This document shows positions 1 through 9,097 of a DNA stretch of 64,000 nt, one piece after another. The position numbers were made by a program, and so were the translations under genes. The first letter of the stretch is position 1. The number at the start of each line of letters is the position of its first letter. The stretch is from an uncultured Eubacteriales bacterium. GTDB lineage: Bacteria; Bacillota; Clostridia; Lachnospirales; Lachnospiraceae. The notes below the pieces were generated by a model. That model searched no databases. It was not told the DNA's origin and saw only the letters and a list, made by a program, of their open reading frames with translations. The stretch lies in the NCBI GenBank assembly GCA_900314525.1, contig OMVN01000004.1, forward strand, positions 62,001 to 126,000. The letters run 5' to 3'.

Positions 1-476
1 GAGAGACAAAACTTGGAGGAGAACTTGCAGTATCAAATACAATTGATAAATATTTTATTGTCAGAATTGCCTGGGTATTCGGAGTTAATGGAAAGAATTT
101 CATTAAGACAATGTTAAATGTTGGTAAGACACATGATACAGTAAAGGTTGTAAATGATCAGATAGGAACACCAACTTATACTTACGACCTTGCAAGACTT
201 CTTGTTGATATGATTGAATCAGACAAGTATGGTTATTATCACGCAACTAATGAGGGCGGATACATTTCATGGTATGATTTTACATGTGAAATATATAAAC
301 AGGCTGGATACAGTACTAATGTTGTTCCAGTTACAACTGCTGAATACGGACTTTCAAAGGCAGCAAGACCATTTAACTCAAGACTTGATAAGAGCAAGCT
401 TGTAAAGAATGGTTTTGAGCCACTTCCAACATGGCAGGATGCACTCTCGAGATATTTAAAACAGATTGAATATTAA
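1..476 (+). CDS. rfbD: dTDP-4-dehydrorhamnose reductase, C-terminal part (cut by window start)
   Basis: The gene enters from the left edge already in frame, and about 157 C-terminal residues are visible. RfbD reduces dTDP-4-keto-rhamnose to dTDP-L-rhamnose, the last step of the cytoplasmic rhamnose donor pathway. The visible part carries family features: VRIAWVFG, then NDQIGTPTYTYDLA, the YHATNEGGYISW stretch, and the closing RPFNSRLDKSKL segment. The N-terminal nucleotide-binding motif and the YxxxK active site lie outside the window. It ends at TAA 474-476 and leads directly into a family 2 glycosyltransferase whose SDQDD motif is common in rhamnosyltransferases, so rhamnose is probably part of the polymer made here. 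The family call is firm; the length is unknown because the gene is cut. Confidence 0.93.
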   Translation, partial: ETKLGGELAVSNTIDKYFIVRIAWVFGVNGKNFIKTMLNVGKTHDTVKVVNDQIGTPTYTYDLARLLVDMIESDKYGYYHATNEGGYISWYDFTCEIYKQAGYSTNVVPVTTAEYGLSKAARPFNSRLDKSKLVKNGFEPLPTWQDALSRYLKQIEY

Positions 477-492
477 TAGTTTGGCGAAAAAT

Positions 493-1413
493 ATGAAAAA
501 AGTTTTAGTACTTATGAGCACATACAATGGAGAAAAATATCTAGGCCAGCAGATTGAATCAATACTTGCCCAAGAGAAGGTGGATGTACATCTTATGATT
601 AGAGATGATGGATCCACAGACAATACGCGTAATGTGCTTAAGCGGTATGAAAATAATGATAGAATTACAATTAAATACGGAAAAAATACAGGTGTAGGAG
701 TTTCTTTTTTGAAACTCCTATATGTGAATATGGATGCGGATTATTATGCATTTTCAGATCAGGATGATGTTTGGAAAAAGGATAAGCTGATTGCCGGTAT
801 CAGAAAACTTGAAGAAATTAATGGCCCTGCATTATATGCCTCAAATCAGACTGTCACCGATAAAGATTTAAAAATTATTGGAACAAGATACGATACGGAA
901 CCTAAATGTAATTTGGCAAGTGCTATTATGTCGTGTAAAATATGTGGATGTACAATGGTTATGAATTACCAATTAAAAAGATTACTGAGTCAAAAGAGAT
1001 GTAGACCATCAAAACAGATAGTGAGAGCTAGAAATCATGATGCATGGGTTCTGGCATTTGCAAATACAGCAGCCAAGTTTGTTTTTGATATGGATTCTCA
1101 TATACTATATAGGCAACACGAACAAAATGTGGTAGGAGCATATGAAAGTAACAAGATTGATAAAATACTATCATATTTTACGACAGCCAGGTTTCTTGAT
1201 AGGGAAAGCACCAGAAGAGTTATGGCCAGAGATCTTATCAGGGCAACTTATGAAATAAATATAAGCAACGAAAATAAAAACATATTAAAACTTTTTAGTA
1301 ATACTGATTCTGTGAAGGGTAAGATAGATATAATTCGAAACAGAGAAATAGCAGAAATGATTGGAAAAGGCAGAATTAAATTTGCAATAGAAGTTTTCAT
1401 GGGATTAGTCTGA
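493..1413 (+). CDS. Family 2 glycosyltransferase, rhamnosyltransferase-like
   Basis: A GT-A fold glycosyltransferase of about 306 residues. It opens with LVLMSTYNGEKYLGQQIESI, then RDDGSTDNT for nucleotide-sugar contact, then FSDQDDVW with the metal-binding acidic cluster. This pattern is common in rhamnosyltransferases of O-antigen and capsule loci. I start at ATG 493; an in-frame ATG at 466 overlaps rfbD and adds nine residues that do not look like the family. No strong ribosome binding site precedes either, which suggests translational coupling to rfbD. A close relative lies at 9098. Acceptor and linkage cannot be read from sequence. Confidence 0.85.
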   Translation: MKKVLVLMSTYNGEKYLGQQIESILAQEKVDVHLMIRDDGSTDNTRNVLKRYENNDRITIKYGKNTGVGVSFLKLLYVNMDADYYAFSDQDDVWKKDKLIAGIRKLEEINGPALYASNQTVTDKDLKIIGTRYDTEPKCNLASAIMSCKICGCTMVMNYQLKRLLSQKRCRPSKQIVRARNHDAWVLAFANTAAKFVFDMDSHILYRQHEQNVVGAYESNKIDKILSYFTTARFLDRESTRRVMARDLIRATYEINISNENKNILKLFSNTDSVKGKIDIIRNREIAEMIGKGRIKFAIEVFMGLV

Positions 1414-1426
1414 AAGGAGAAAGGGT

Positions 1427-2185
1427 ATGAACATAGCAGTAATTTTTGCTGGTGGAATGGGCACCAGAATGAACAGAAAAGACAATATACCAAAGCAGTT
1501 TCTTACAGTATGCGATAAACCAATTATTGTTCATACTATCGAAATTTTTCAGAACACAAAAGAGATAGATGCAATAGTGGTGTCTTGTATAGAAGACTGG
1601 ATTCCACATATGGAAGATTTGAAAAACAGTTATAATTTAGATAAGATAAAGAAAATTGTTAAGGGAGGAAGTACAGGACAACTCTCTATTTACAATGGGT
1701 TGGAGGCAGCGAAGGAAGTATCTGTTGAAATGAGACAGGGAAAATTTTTGGGTAATTCGGATCTAAACAAAGATATAGTACTCATTCATGATGGTGTAAG
1801 ACCAGTAATAGATTCAGACCTTATTGTCAGAAATATTGAAAATGTAAAGAAATACGGTTCGGCAATCACTTCATCGGAGGCAAAGGAGACATTTGTGCTG
1901 GTAGATGATGAGGGTGAAGTTAAGGAAATTCCAAGTAGGGCCCACTCAAAGATTGCAAAAGCACCACAGAGTTTTTACTTAGATGACATATTAGAAGTGG
2001 ATAGACAGGCAATAAGTGAAGGCATTACAAATGCTATTGATTCCTGCACATTAATGAGTATGTATGGAAGAGGACTATCGGTTGTAATGGGAGGATATGA
2101 TAATATAAAGATAACAACACCAGATGATTACTATATGTTTACTGCACTATATAAATCAAGGCTTAAAAATGAAAGCGGGGATTGA
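1427..2185 (+). CDS. IspD/TarI-family cytidylyltransferase
   Basis: A 252-residue nucleotidyltransferase of the IspD/TarI family, which joins CMP from CTP to a polyol or sugar phosphate. Visible motifs are FAGGMGTRM at the N-terminus, PKQFL with the CTP-contacting lysine, HDGVRPVID in the middle, and TNAIDSCTL near the end. A clear AAAGGAG ribosome binding site precedes ATG 1427. A housekeeping IspD would not normally sit among glycosyltransferases. Next to an SDR enzyme and LicD, the likely job is to make a CDP-activated residue, for example CDP-ribitol or another CDP-polyol, for LicD to transfer. Family is clear; the exact substrate is inferred. Confidence 0.85.
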   Translation: MNIAVIFAGGMGTRMNRKDNIPKQFLTVCDKPIIVHTIEIFQNTKEIDAIVVSCIEDWIPHMEDLKNSYNLDKIKKIVKGGSTGQLSIYNGLEAAKEVSVEMRQGKFLGNSDLNKDIVLIHDGVRPVIDSDLIVRNIENVKKYGSAITSSEAKETFVLVDDEGEVKEIPSRAHSKIAKAPQSFYLDDILEVDRQAISEGITNAIDSCTLMSMYGRGLSVVMGGYDNIKITTPDDYYMFTALYKSRLKNESGD

Positions 2186-2191
2186 ATAAAT

Positions 2192-3241
2192 ATGAGAGAT
2201 GCACAGCAGAAAATTATAAGAGAAGATATGGACAGAATATACAGAGTATTTACGGACTACCAGTTATTAGAGGGAAAGAGCGTTCTGATAACAGGTGCTA
2301 CGGGAATGCTCTCTTTTTATATTGTGAGATTTTTTGCATTTCTAAATGAAATGGGAATACATGTAAATATCTATGCATTAGTAAGAAACCAGATAAAGGC
2401 TCATGATAAGTATGAGGATATTGAGAATAAGGAGTATTTTAGGTACATAGTAGGAGATGTTTGCGACGAAATTAAAATTAAGGAAAATATAGACTATATC
2501 TTTCATATGGCGGGAAATGCCAGCCCTTCTGCAATAAGAAGCAACCCAGTTGATATTATAAGAACTAATACCATAGGAACTATAAATGTATCAGAATTTG
2601 CCAGAAAAAATAAAGGGTGCAAGGTGTTTTTTGCATCCACCAGGGAAGTCTATGGGAAAACAGATAGTCAAGCAGACATAAAAGAAGGAGATATGGGGAT
2701 TACGGATTGTCTTGAAGACAGAGCATGCTATCCAGAGAGCAAGAGGATGGCTGAGAATATTCTTAAAAGCTATTCGAGACAGTACGGAATCAAGTATGTA
2801 ATCGGAAGAATTGCACATGTGTATGGACCTGAAATGAATATTGTTGATGATGGTAGAATAATGTCTGATCTTATTTCTGATGTGGCATACAAAAGATCGA
2901 TAAAGCTTAAAAGTGATGGAATGATGGAGAGAGCATTCTGCTATCTTAGTGATGCAGTTGCTGCAATTATTCTGGTAACTATGAAAACTGAAAATGAAGT
3001 ATTTAATATAGCGAATGAGAGTGAACCAGTAAAGATAAGGGAACTTGCAACAATGCTCACAAAATTATATAATGAAAGAAGTGGAGAGGTAATATTCGAT
3101 ATTCCCAAGCAAAGAGATATGGCTTATAGTAAGGCTGGAAGAATAAAACTAAACTTGTCCAAAATAAAAGGACTAGGATTTAAACCATTAATTTCCTTAG
3201 AAGAGGGAATAAAAAGGACCGTAGATTATAATATTTTATAA
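2192..3241 (+). CDS. Extended SDR NAD-dependent epimerase/dehydratase/reductase
   Basis: A 349-residue extended short-chain dehydrogenase/reductase. The Rossmann motif is ITGATGMLSFYIV near residue 30, a variant of the usual TGGAGFIG. FHMAGNASP follows, then FASTREVYG and the catalytic YPESK (YxxxK), then GRIAHVYGPEM. It resembles UDP-glucuronate decarboxylases and dTDP-glucose dehydratases overall, but its neighbours are a cytidylyltransferase and LicD, so a CDP- or phospho-polyol-related substrate is at least as likely. Haemophilus capsule enzymes of the Acs1/Bcs1 type join a TarI-like and an SDR domain in one chain, a useful parallel. It starts seven bases after the cytidylyltransferase stop. 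Confidence 0.8.
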   Translation: MRDAQQKIIREDMDRIYRVFTDYQLLEGKSVLITGATGMLSFYIVRFFAFLNEMGIHVNIYALVRNQIKAHDKYEDIENKEYFRYIVGDVCDEIKIKENIDYIFHMAGNASPSAIRSNPVDIIRTNTIGTINVSEFARKNKGCKVFFASTREVYGKTDSQADIKEGDMGITDCLEDRACYPESKRMAENILKSYSRQYGIKYVIGRIAHVYGPEMNIVDDGRIMSDLISDVAYKRSIKLKSDGMMERAFCYLSDAVAAIILVTMKTENEVFNIANESEPVKIRELATMLTKLYNERSGEVIFDIPKQRDMAYSKAGRIKLNLSKIKGLGFKPLISLEEGIKRTVDYNIL

Positions 3242-3256
3242 GATGGAGATGAGAGC

Positions 3257-4198
3257 ATGCTATACAAAAATTTAGTAAATGACAACATGAATAAATCAGG
3301 GTTTACAAAGCTTCAGGGCGAAGAACTGATTAAACTCCAGGAGGCAATGATTGTCTGTTACAAAGAGATAAACATGGCATGCAGAAAACATGGCATAAAA
3401 TTAATACTTCAGGGAGGAAGCTTGCTGGGTTCAGTAAGACATGGAGGTTTTATTCCCTGGGATGATGATATGGATTTTGCCATGGTCAGATCTGATTATG
3501 AAAAATTTAAAAAGATTTTTGAAGATGAACTATCAGATAAATACATTCTAAGTGTTCCAAATAATGGTGGAAAATCATATGAGAGATTTATGCAGCTTTA
3601 TAGAAAAGATACAGTTATGGAAGATGAATTAGAGAGTGCAGGTCCTAATTATATAAAAATTGATGTTTTTCCACTTGATTATGCTCCAGACAATGCTGTT
3701 ATCCGAGAGATTAAGGGGATATTCTGCAATGCATTAATGTTTATTGCAGAATGTGTAAATGACAGGGAAAATGCAATGATTTTATCCCAAAATGACAACG
3801 AAGGGATTAAGAATATAGTGAATTTTTCACTTAAGGGAAGAGCTGTTTATGGAATTAGGGCTATTACTGGAAAAATATTTTCGTTCAAGTCTGGAAACAG
3901 ATGGTATGATTTGTGTGACAAGATGATAAGAAGCAGAAGAAAGACAGCATATTTAACAAGTGCTACAGGAAGCAGACATTACCTCGGTGAGGTGCTTAAG
4001 ACAGATGCATTCTTGCCAGTTACTATAGAAAAATTCCAGGGAATCAAAATGTATGCGCCTAACAAAACTAAGACATATTTGAGAAATCTTTACGGGGATT
4101 ATATGAAAATTCCACCAGAAGAAAAAAGACAGAGCCACTATATTAAGGCTATAGATGTAGATAGGATATTAGATTATGAGCGAACTGATACACAGTAA
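3257..4198 (+). CDS. LicD-family phosphotransferase
   Basis: A 313-residue LicD family protein. The hallmark block is at residues 51-80: LQGGSLLGSVRHGG, then PWDDDMDFAM with the Asp cluster D69-D71 and D73 of the nucleotidyltransferase fold. LicD enzymes move a phospho-substituent, classically phosphocholine, from a CDP donor to a glycan. Here the upstream IspD/TarI-like enzyme suggests a CDP-polyol donor; no choline kinase or CCT (LicA/LicC) is seen. The ribosome binding site is GGAGATGAGAG before ATG 3257. The 3' end overlaps the next gene by 23 bases, consistent with coupled translation. The family call is secure and the transferred group is not known. Confidence 0.9.
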   Translation: MLYKNLVNDNMNKSGFTKLQGEELIKLQEAMIVCYKEINMACRKHGIKLILQGGSLLGSVRHGGFIPWDDDMDFAMVRSDYEKFKKIFEDELSDKYILSVPNNGGKSYERFMQLYRKDTVMEDELESAGPNYIKIDVFPLDYAPDNAVIREIKGIFCNALMFIAECVNDRENAMILSQNDNEGIKNIVNFSLKGRAVYGIRAITGKIFSFKSGNRWYDLCDKMIRSRRKTAYLTSATGSRHYLGEVLKTDAFLPVTIEKFQGIKMYAPNKTKTYLRNLYGDYMKIPPEEKRQSHYIKAIDVDRILDYERTDTQ

Positions 4199-6032
4199 AG
4201 AATACAAAATAAGAGCATTACTATTAATACTTATAGATATTATAATAATTGTTTTCAGCTCTATTTTTGCATTGTATTTAAGATATGAATTCAGATTTAA
4301 TGACATAGATGAGAAGTTCATCGAGTCAATGATAAAATATGCACCAGTTAATATTCTGATAATACTGGGGTTGTTTTTTGCGTTCAGACTCTATTCAAGT
4401 ATCTGGAAATATGCAAGTGTCAGGGAAATGGTTAATATAATTTTAGCCTGTATTATGTATTTCCTTATAGAGATAATCGAAATTATATTTTTTGGACTTA
4501 AGGTACCAAGGAGCCATCCATTTATTTTTTCTGGAATGCTATTGATGGGAACTATAGGTGTTAGATTTGGTTACAGATTTATAAGAGCGTTTAAGCATTC
4601 ATCTCTTGAACGAGATGAGGGTAAGAAGAGGACAATGATAATAGGTGCAGGTCAGGCAGGTGCAATGCTTTTAAAAGAGATAGATACATCTTCCTATACG
4701 CACTACAAAGTAATCTGTCTCATTGATGATGACAAGAGAAAACACGGGAAATATTTATCTGGTGTAAAGATTGCAGGTGGAAGAGATAGAATAGCAGAAC
4801 TTGCAGCAAAATATAATATTGAACAGATTATAGTTGCAATGCCTTCTGCTGACAGAAAGGTAATAAGTGACATCCTTAAAATCTGTCAGGAAACTGACTG
4901 TAAGCTAAAGAAAATCCCAGGTATATATCAGCTTGTAAATGGCAATGTAAGTGTGGATGACATCAGAAATGTAGAGATAGAGGATTTGCTTGGCAGAGAA
5001 CAGATAAAGGTAGACCTGGAAAAAATAATGGATTATGTGAGCGGAAAAACTGTAATGGTCACAGGTGGAGGCGGCTCAATTGGAAGTGAGCTTTGTAGGC
5101 AGATTGCAGGGCACAGACCAGGAAAACTTATCATTGTGGATATTTATGAGAATAACGCATATGAAATTCAGCAGGAATTAATAAAGAAATACCCCGAACT
5201 TGACCTTGTTGTCCTGATAGCATCAGTGAGAAACACTCACAGAATAGATAAGATATTTGATGAATACAGACCAGATATTGTATATCACGCAGCTGCACAC
5301 AAACATGTTCCTCTTATGGAGGACAGTCCTAATGAGGCAATTAAGAATAACGTGTTTGGAACATATAAAACAGCTATGGCAGCAGGCAGGTATGGTGTCA
5401 GCAAATTTGTGCTCATATCAACAGACAAAGCAGTAAACCCAACAAATATTATGGGGGCATCAAAACGAATATGTGAGATGATAATTCAGATGCTTAATAA
5501 TGAGTTTGAAAATACAAACTTTGTGGCAGTCAGATTTGGAAACGTACTAGGGAGTAACGGTAGTGTGATACCATTGTTTAAAAAACAGATAAAAGAAGGC
5601 GGACCGGTAACAGTCACACATCCAGATATAATAAGGTATTTCATGACTATCCCAGAAGCTGTATCTCTTGTGCTCCAGGCAGGTGTTTATGCTAAGGGTG
5701 GTGAGATATTTGTACTGGACATGGGGGAACCGGTTAAAATTCTTGATTTGGCAAAGAATCTCATTAGACTTTCTGGATACAGTGAAGATGATATTGAGAT
5801 TACATTTACAGGATTAAGACCGGGTGAAAAACTCTATGAAGAACTTCTGATGAATGAGGAAGGACTTAAAAGTACCGAAAATAAACTTATTCATATAGGA
5901 CACCCAATTGAATTTGATGAGAACAGATTTAAGGATGACTTAAAGAAGTTAAAAGAGGCTTGTGAAGAGGACAATCCTGATATTAGAAAATACGTGAAGG
6001 AAATGGTAAGTACGTATAATTACAAAAGCTGA
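4176..6032 (+). CDS. capD: Membrane UDP-sugar 4,6-dehydratase (CapD/FlaA1/PglF type)
   Basis: A 618-residue protein with about four N-terminal membrane segments (residues 10 to 120), a first Rossmann-like domain (IIGAGQAGAML near 160) and a second SDR domain starting VTGGGGSIGSEL near 290. The active-site region is STDKAVNP (415-422) followed by MGASK (426-430), where Met replaces the usual SDR tyrosine. That is characteristic of this 4,6-dehydratase family. It would turn UDP-GlcNAc into a 4-keto-6-deoxy sugar at the inner membrane face. The next gene carries both a 4-ketosugar reductase-like domain and a sugar-phosphate transferase, the two steps that usually follow in UDP-QuiNAc or FucNAc pathways. 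Confidence 0.9.
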   Translation: MSELIHSKEYKIRALLLILIDIIIIVFSSIFALYLRYEFRFNDIDEKFIESMIKYAPVNILIILGLFFAFRLYSSIWKYASVREMVNIILACIMYFLIEIIEIIFFGLKVPRSHPFIFSGMLLMGTIGVRFGYRFIRAFKHSSLERDEGKKRTMIIGAGQAGAMLLKEIDTSSYTHYKVICLIDDDKRKHGKYLSGVKIAGGRDRIAELAAKYNIEQIIVAMPSADRKVISDILKICQETDCKLKKIPGIYQLVNGNVSVDDIRNVEIEDLLGREQIKVDLEKIMDYVSGKTVMVTGGGGSIGSELCRQIAGHRPGKLIIVDIYENNAYEIQQELIKKYPELDLVVLIASVRNTHRIDKIFDEYRPDIVYHAAAHKHVPLMEDSPNEAIKNNVFGTYKTAMAAGRYGVSKFVLISTDKAVNPTNIMGASKRICEMIIQMLNNEFENTNFVAVRFGNVLGSNGSVIPLFKKQIKEGGPVTVTHPDIIRYFMTIPEAVSLVLQAGVYAKGGEIFVLDMGEPVKILDLAKNLIRLSGYSEDDIEITFTGLRPGEKLYEELLMNEEGLKSTENKLIHIGHPIEFDENRFKDDLKKLKEACEEDNPDIRKYVKEMVSTYNYKS

Positions 6033-6087
6033 TGTTAAAATAGTATATGGCATTATTATTTAATTATAGAATGATGAGGATATAGAA

Positions 6088-9087
6088 ATGGCGAAAAAAA
6101 AGAAAATAATTGCCATAGCATCTGTGCTTGGCGCAACATATATTGTACTAGATATTATTGCTAAAAAAAAGAAGGCAGACAGTGTATATGAAAATGAACC
6201 AAGTCAGAAAAATCCAGTTGAGGGGAAAAAAGTCATTTTTGTTAAAGATGAGAGATGCAAGGAGAACGCTGACGGTATAAGGGGATATTTAGAAGAAATT
6301 GATGATGAACCAGAAATTGATGATTTATATGATAAGGTTATAAAACCAGTAATAGATAAGACATTAGCGTTTACTGGATTAGTAGTGTTGTCACCACTAT
6401 TGTTAACAATAGCAGTCGCGATTAAAATTGAAGATCCTGGTCCTGTTTTATTTACTCAGAAAAGGGTTGGAAAAAATAAAAAATTTTTTAAATTACATAA
6501 ATTCAGATCAATGAAGATGTGTACTCCTCATGATATACCTACACATATGCTTGAGAATCCAGAACAATACATAACTAAAGTTGGGGGATTTTTAAGAGCG
6601 CATAGTCTTGATGAGTTGCCACAAATATGGGATATATTTATTGGAAATATGAGTATTGTAGGTCCACGTCCAGCTCTCTGGAACCAGGATATGTTAACAG
6701 CATTAAGGGATAAGTATGATGCTAATAATATTACACCGGGACTTACAGGATGGGCACAGATTAACGGCAGGGATGAACTAGAGCTAGAAGATAAGGCAGA
6801 CCTTGATGGTGAATATGTAGCTAAAAGAGGACTAAAGATGGATGTAAAATGTTTTCTTTCATCTATTCACGTGCTGAAGAAAGATGACTCTGTTGTGGAA
6901 GGTGGAACAGGAGAACTGGAAAAGAAAATGGGACGCCATTATACACAAGGAAAATCAGATGGGGAGATAATTGGTGATATTGGTTTTAATACTCCGGTTA
7001 TTATTAATCATAATAAAAAAGTTAAGGTTCTTGTTACAGGAAAAGACTCTTATGTTGGAGATTCATTTATAAATTATGCTAGGGAGCACTATGGGGAGAA
7101 TTTAAATATAACAGTAATAGACATGATTGACGGCTCGTGGCGAAAAAAAGATTTCTCAGAATTTGATGTTGTATTTCATGTAGCTGGAATCGCACATGCT
7201 GATATTAATTATATAGATGAAGAAACAAGGGAAAAGTATTATAAGGTAAATACAGACCTTGCGATAGAAGTTGCAAATAAATGCAAAACTGAAGGCGTAA
7301 AAGAGTTCATATTTATGAGCAGTATGATTGTATATGGGGATTCAGCGCCTGTAGGGAAGAAGAAAATAATTACTAAAAATACAATTCCTAAACCAGCTAA
7401 TTTTTATGGGGACTCTAAGCTTCAGGCAGATGTAGGGGTAAGAGAACTTGCGGATGAAAAATTTAAGGTTGTATGTTTGCGTCCACCGATGATTTATGGA
7501 AAAGGTAGCAAGGGAAACTATCCTATTTTGGCCAAAATGGCAAAGATACTTCCAGTTTTTCCAAATATTTATAACCAGAGATCCATGCTTTATATAGATA
7601 ATTTGTGTGAATTTCTATGTAAAATGATATTAGCCGAAATAGATAAGCAGAGCATAGTTCTTATCCCACAAAATGGAGAGTATACAAGGACATCGGACAT
7701 GGTAAAGAGAATAGGAGATGTATCTGGAAACAGGATTATTTTAACTCGTGTATTTAATCCCTTTGTAAGAATTGCAGCAAGAGTACCAGGAAAAATAGGA
7801 GGCATAGTTAATAAGGCCTTTGGAAATAATTGTTATCAATTTTCCATAAGTGAATATCAGGGATTAGACTATATGGTAAATGATTTAAATGAAAGTATTG
7901 AGAAAACTGAGGGGAATAAAAGTGGTAAAACTATGTATGGAAACACAGATACAAAGCGGGTTTTAATGACAGCATCTGTAGCATCAATGATAGATCTTTT
8001 TAATGCCGATAATGTTTATATATTACAAAAATTAGGATACAAGGTAGATGTTGCAACAAATTTTGAATTTGGATCGATTACGAGCAGAGAACGTGTGGAC
8101 GAATTTAGAAATGAATTAGAAAGTCGTGGTATTAGGACATACCACGTACCTATACCTAGAGAAATATCTGATATTAAGAATATAGTAAAATCATATCGTA
8201 TTATGAAAAAGATTGTAAAAAATACTAACTATGATATTATACACACGCAATCTCCAATCGGTGGAGTTGTAACACGAATGGCATGTATGGATGCAAGAAA
8301 AAAGGGTGCAAGGGTAATATATACGGCACATGGCTTTCATTTTTATAAAGGATCAGATAAAAAATCATGGACAGTATTTTACCCAGTAGAAAAGTTTTTT
8401 TCACGTTATACCGATTTGATTATAACAATAAATCATGAAGATTACAGGAGAGCAAAACAATTTAATACATGCAAAGTTAAGTATGTTCCTGGAATAGGGG
8501 TTCATACAGATAGATTTGAGGATATTAAGATAAATAGAATTGAGAAAAGGGCAGAATTTGGATTTAATGATGAAGACTTTGTATTTATGAGCACAGGTCA
8601 GATTTCAGCCAGGAAAAATCATAAGGTAATTATAGAGGCATTGGCTATGATAGATAATCCCCATGTAAAATATCTAATTGTTGGATTTGGTGAACTAGAA
8701 GACGAACTAAAGAAAAAGGTTAATGATTTGGGACTTTCTGACAGAGTTGTTTTTGCTGGATACAGAAGTGATATAAATGAGCTTCTAGGGGCTGCAGATG
8801 CATTTGCATTTCCATCTATACAAGAAGGACTCCCGGTATCGTTAATGGAGGCAATGGCCAGTGGTCTGCCAATTGTGTGCAGCAAAATCAGAGGAAACAC
8901 TGATTTAATACGCAATGGCGAGGGTGGATATTTGTATAATCCTAATGATGTTATAGGATTTGCGAATGGAATGAAAAAAATTATTTCGGAATACGATGGA
9001 AAAATGTGTGAAATAAATCGTAACACCATGAAAAAATTTAATAACATTACAGTAAACAAAATCATGAAAAAAATTTATTCAGAATAG
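6088..9087 (+). CDS. Three-domain fusion: phosphoglycosyl transferase, SDR ketosugar reductase, family 4 glycosyltransferase
   Basis: A 999-residue protein with no internal stop. Residues 1-30 form a hydrophobic segment bounded by Lys clusters. Residues 80-285 are a monotopic initiating sugar transferase: LFTQKRVGKNKKFFKLHKFR, SLDELPQ (catalytic Asp-Glu), SIVGPRPA, GLTGWAQINGRDE. Residues 312-600 are an SDR domain: VTGKDSYVG, FMSSMIVYGD, YGDSK (Y440, K444). Residues 623-999 are a GT-B family 4 glycosyltransferase with TAHGFHFYKG and an ExxxxxxxE pair (E913, E921). With the 4,6-dehydratase upstream, the protein could reduce the keto sugar, load it on undecaprenyl phosphate and add the second sugar. 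An internal ATG at 7933 (residue 616), after GAGGGG, might also give a free glycosyltransferase. Confidence 0.88.
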   Translation: MAKKKKIIAIASVLGATYIVLDIIAKKKKADSVYENEPSQKNPVEGKKVIFVKDERCKENADGIRGYLEEIDDEPEIDDLYDKVIKPVIDKTLAFTGLVVLSPLLLTIAVAIKIEDPGPVLFTQKRVGKNKKFFKLHKFRSMKMCTPHDIPTHMLENPEQYITKVGGFLRAHSLDELPQIWDIFIGNMSIVGPRPALWNQDMLTALRDKYDANNITPGLTGWAQINGRDELELEDKADLDGEYVAKRGLKMDVKCFLSSIHVLKKDDSVVEGGTGELEKKMGRHYTQGKSDGEIIGDIGFNTPVIINHNKKVKVLVTGKDSYVGDSFINYAREHYGENLNITVIDMIDGSWRKKDFSEFDVVFHVAGIAHADINYIDEETREKYYKVNTDLAIEVANKCKTEGVKEFIFMSSMIVYGDSAPVGKKKIITKNTIPKPANFYGDSKLQADVGVRELADEKFKVVCLRPPMIYGKGSKGNYPILAKMAKILPVFPNIYNQRSMLYIDNLCEFLCKMILAEIDKQSIVLIPQNGEYTRTSDMVKRIGDVSGNRIILTRVFNPFVRIAARVPGKIGGIVNKAFGNNCYQFSISEYQGLDYMVNDLNESIEKTEGNKSGKTMYGNTDTKRVLMTASVASMIDLFNADNVYILQKLGYKVDVATNFEFGSITSRERVDEFRNELESRGIRTYHVPIPREISDIKNIVKSYRIMKKIVKNTNYDIIHTQSPIGGVVTRMACMDARKKGARVIYTAHGFHFYKGSDKKSWTVFYPVEKFFSRYTDLIITINHEDYRRAKQFNTCKVKYVPGIGVHTDRFEDIKINRIEKRAEFGFNDEDFVFMSTGQISARKNHKVIIEALAMIDNPHVKYLIVGFGELEDELKKKVNDLGLSDRVVFAGYRSDINELLGAADAFAFPSIQEGLPVSLMEAMASGLPIVCSKIRGNTDLIRNGEGGYLYNPNDVIGFANGMKKIISEYDGKMCEINRNTMKKFNNITVNKIMKKIYSE

Positions 9088-9097
9088 AGGATTAGAT

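Noticed and set aside
1427-2185. Housekeeping ispD
   Set aside because: Position between glycosyltransferases and next to LicD favours a TarI-like role, though the fold is the same.
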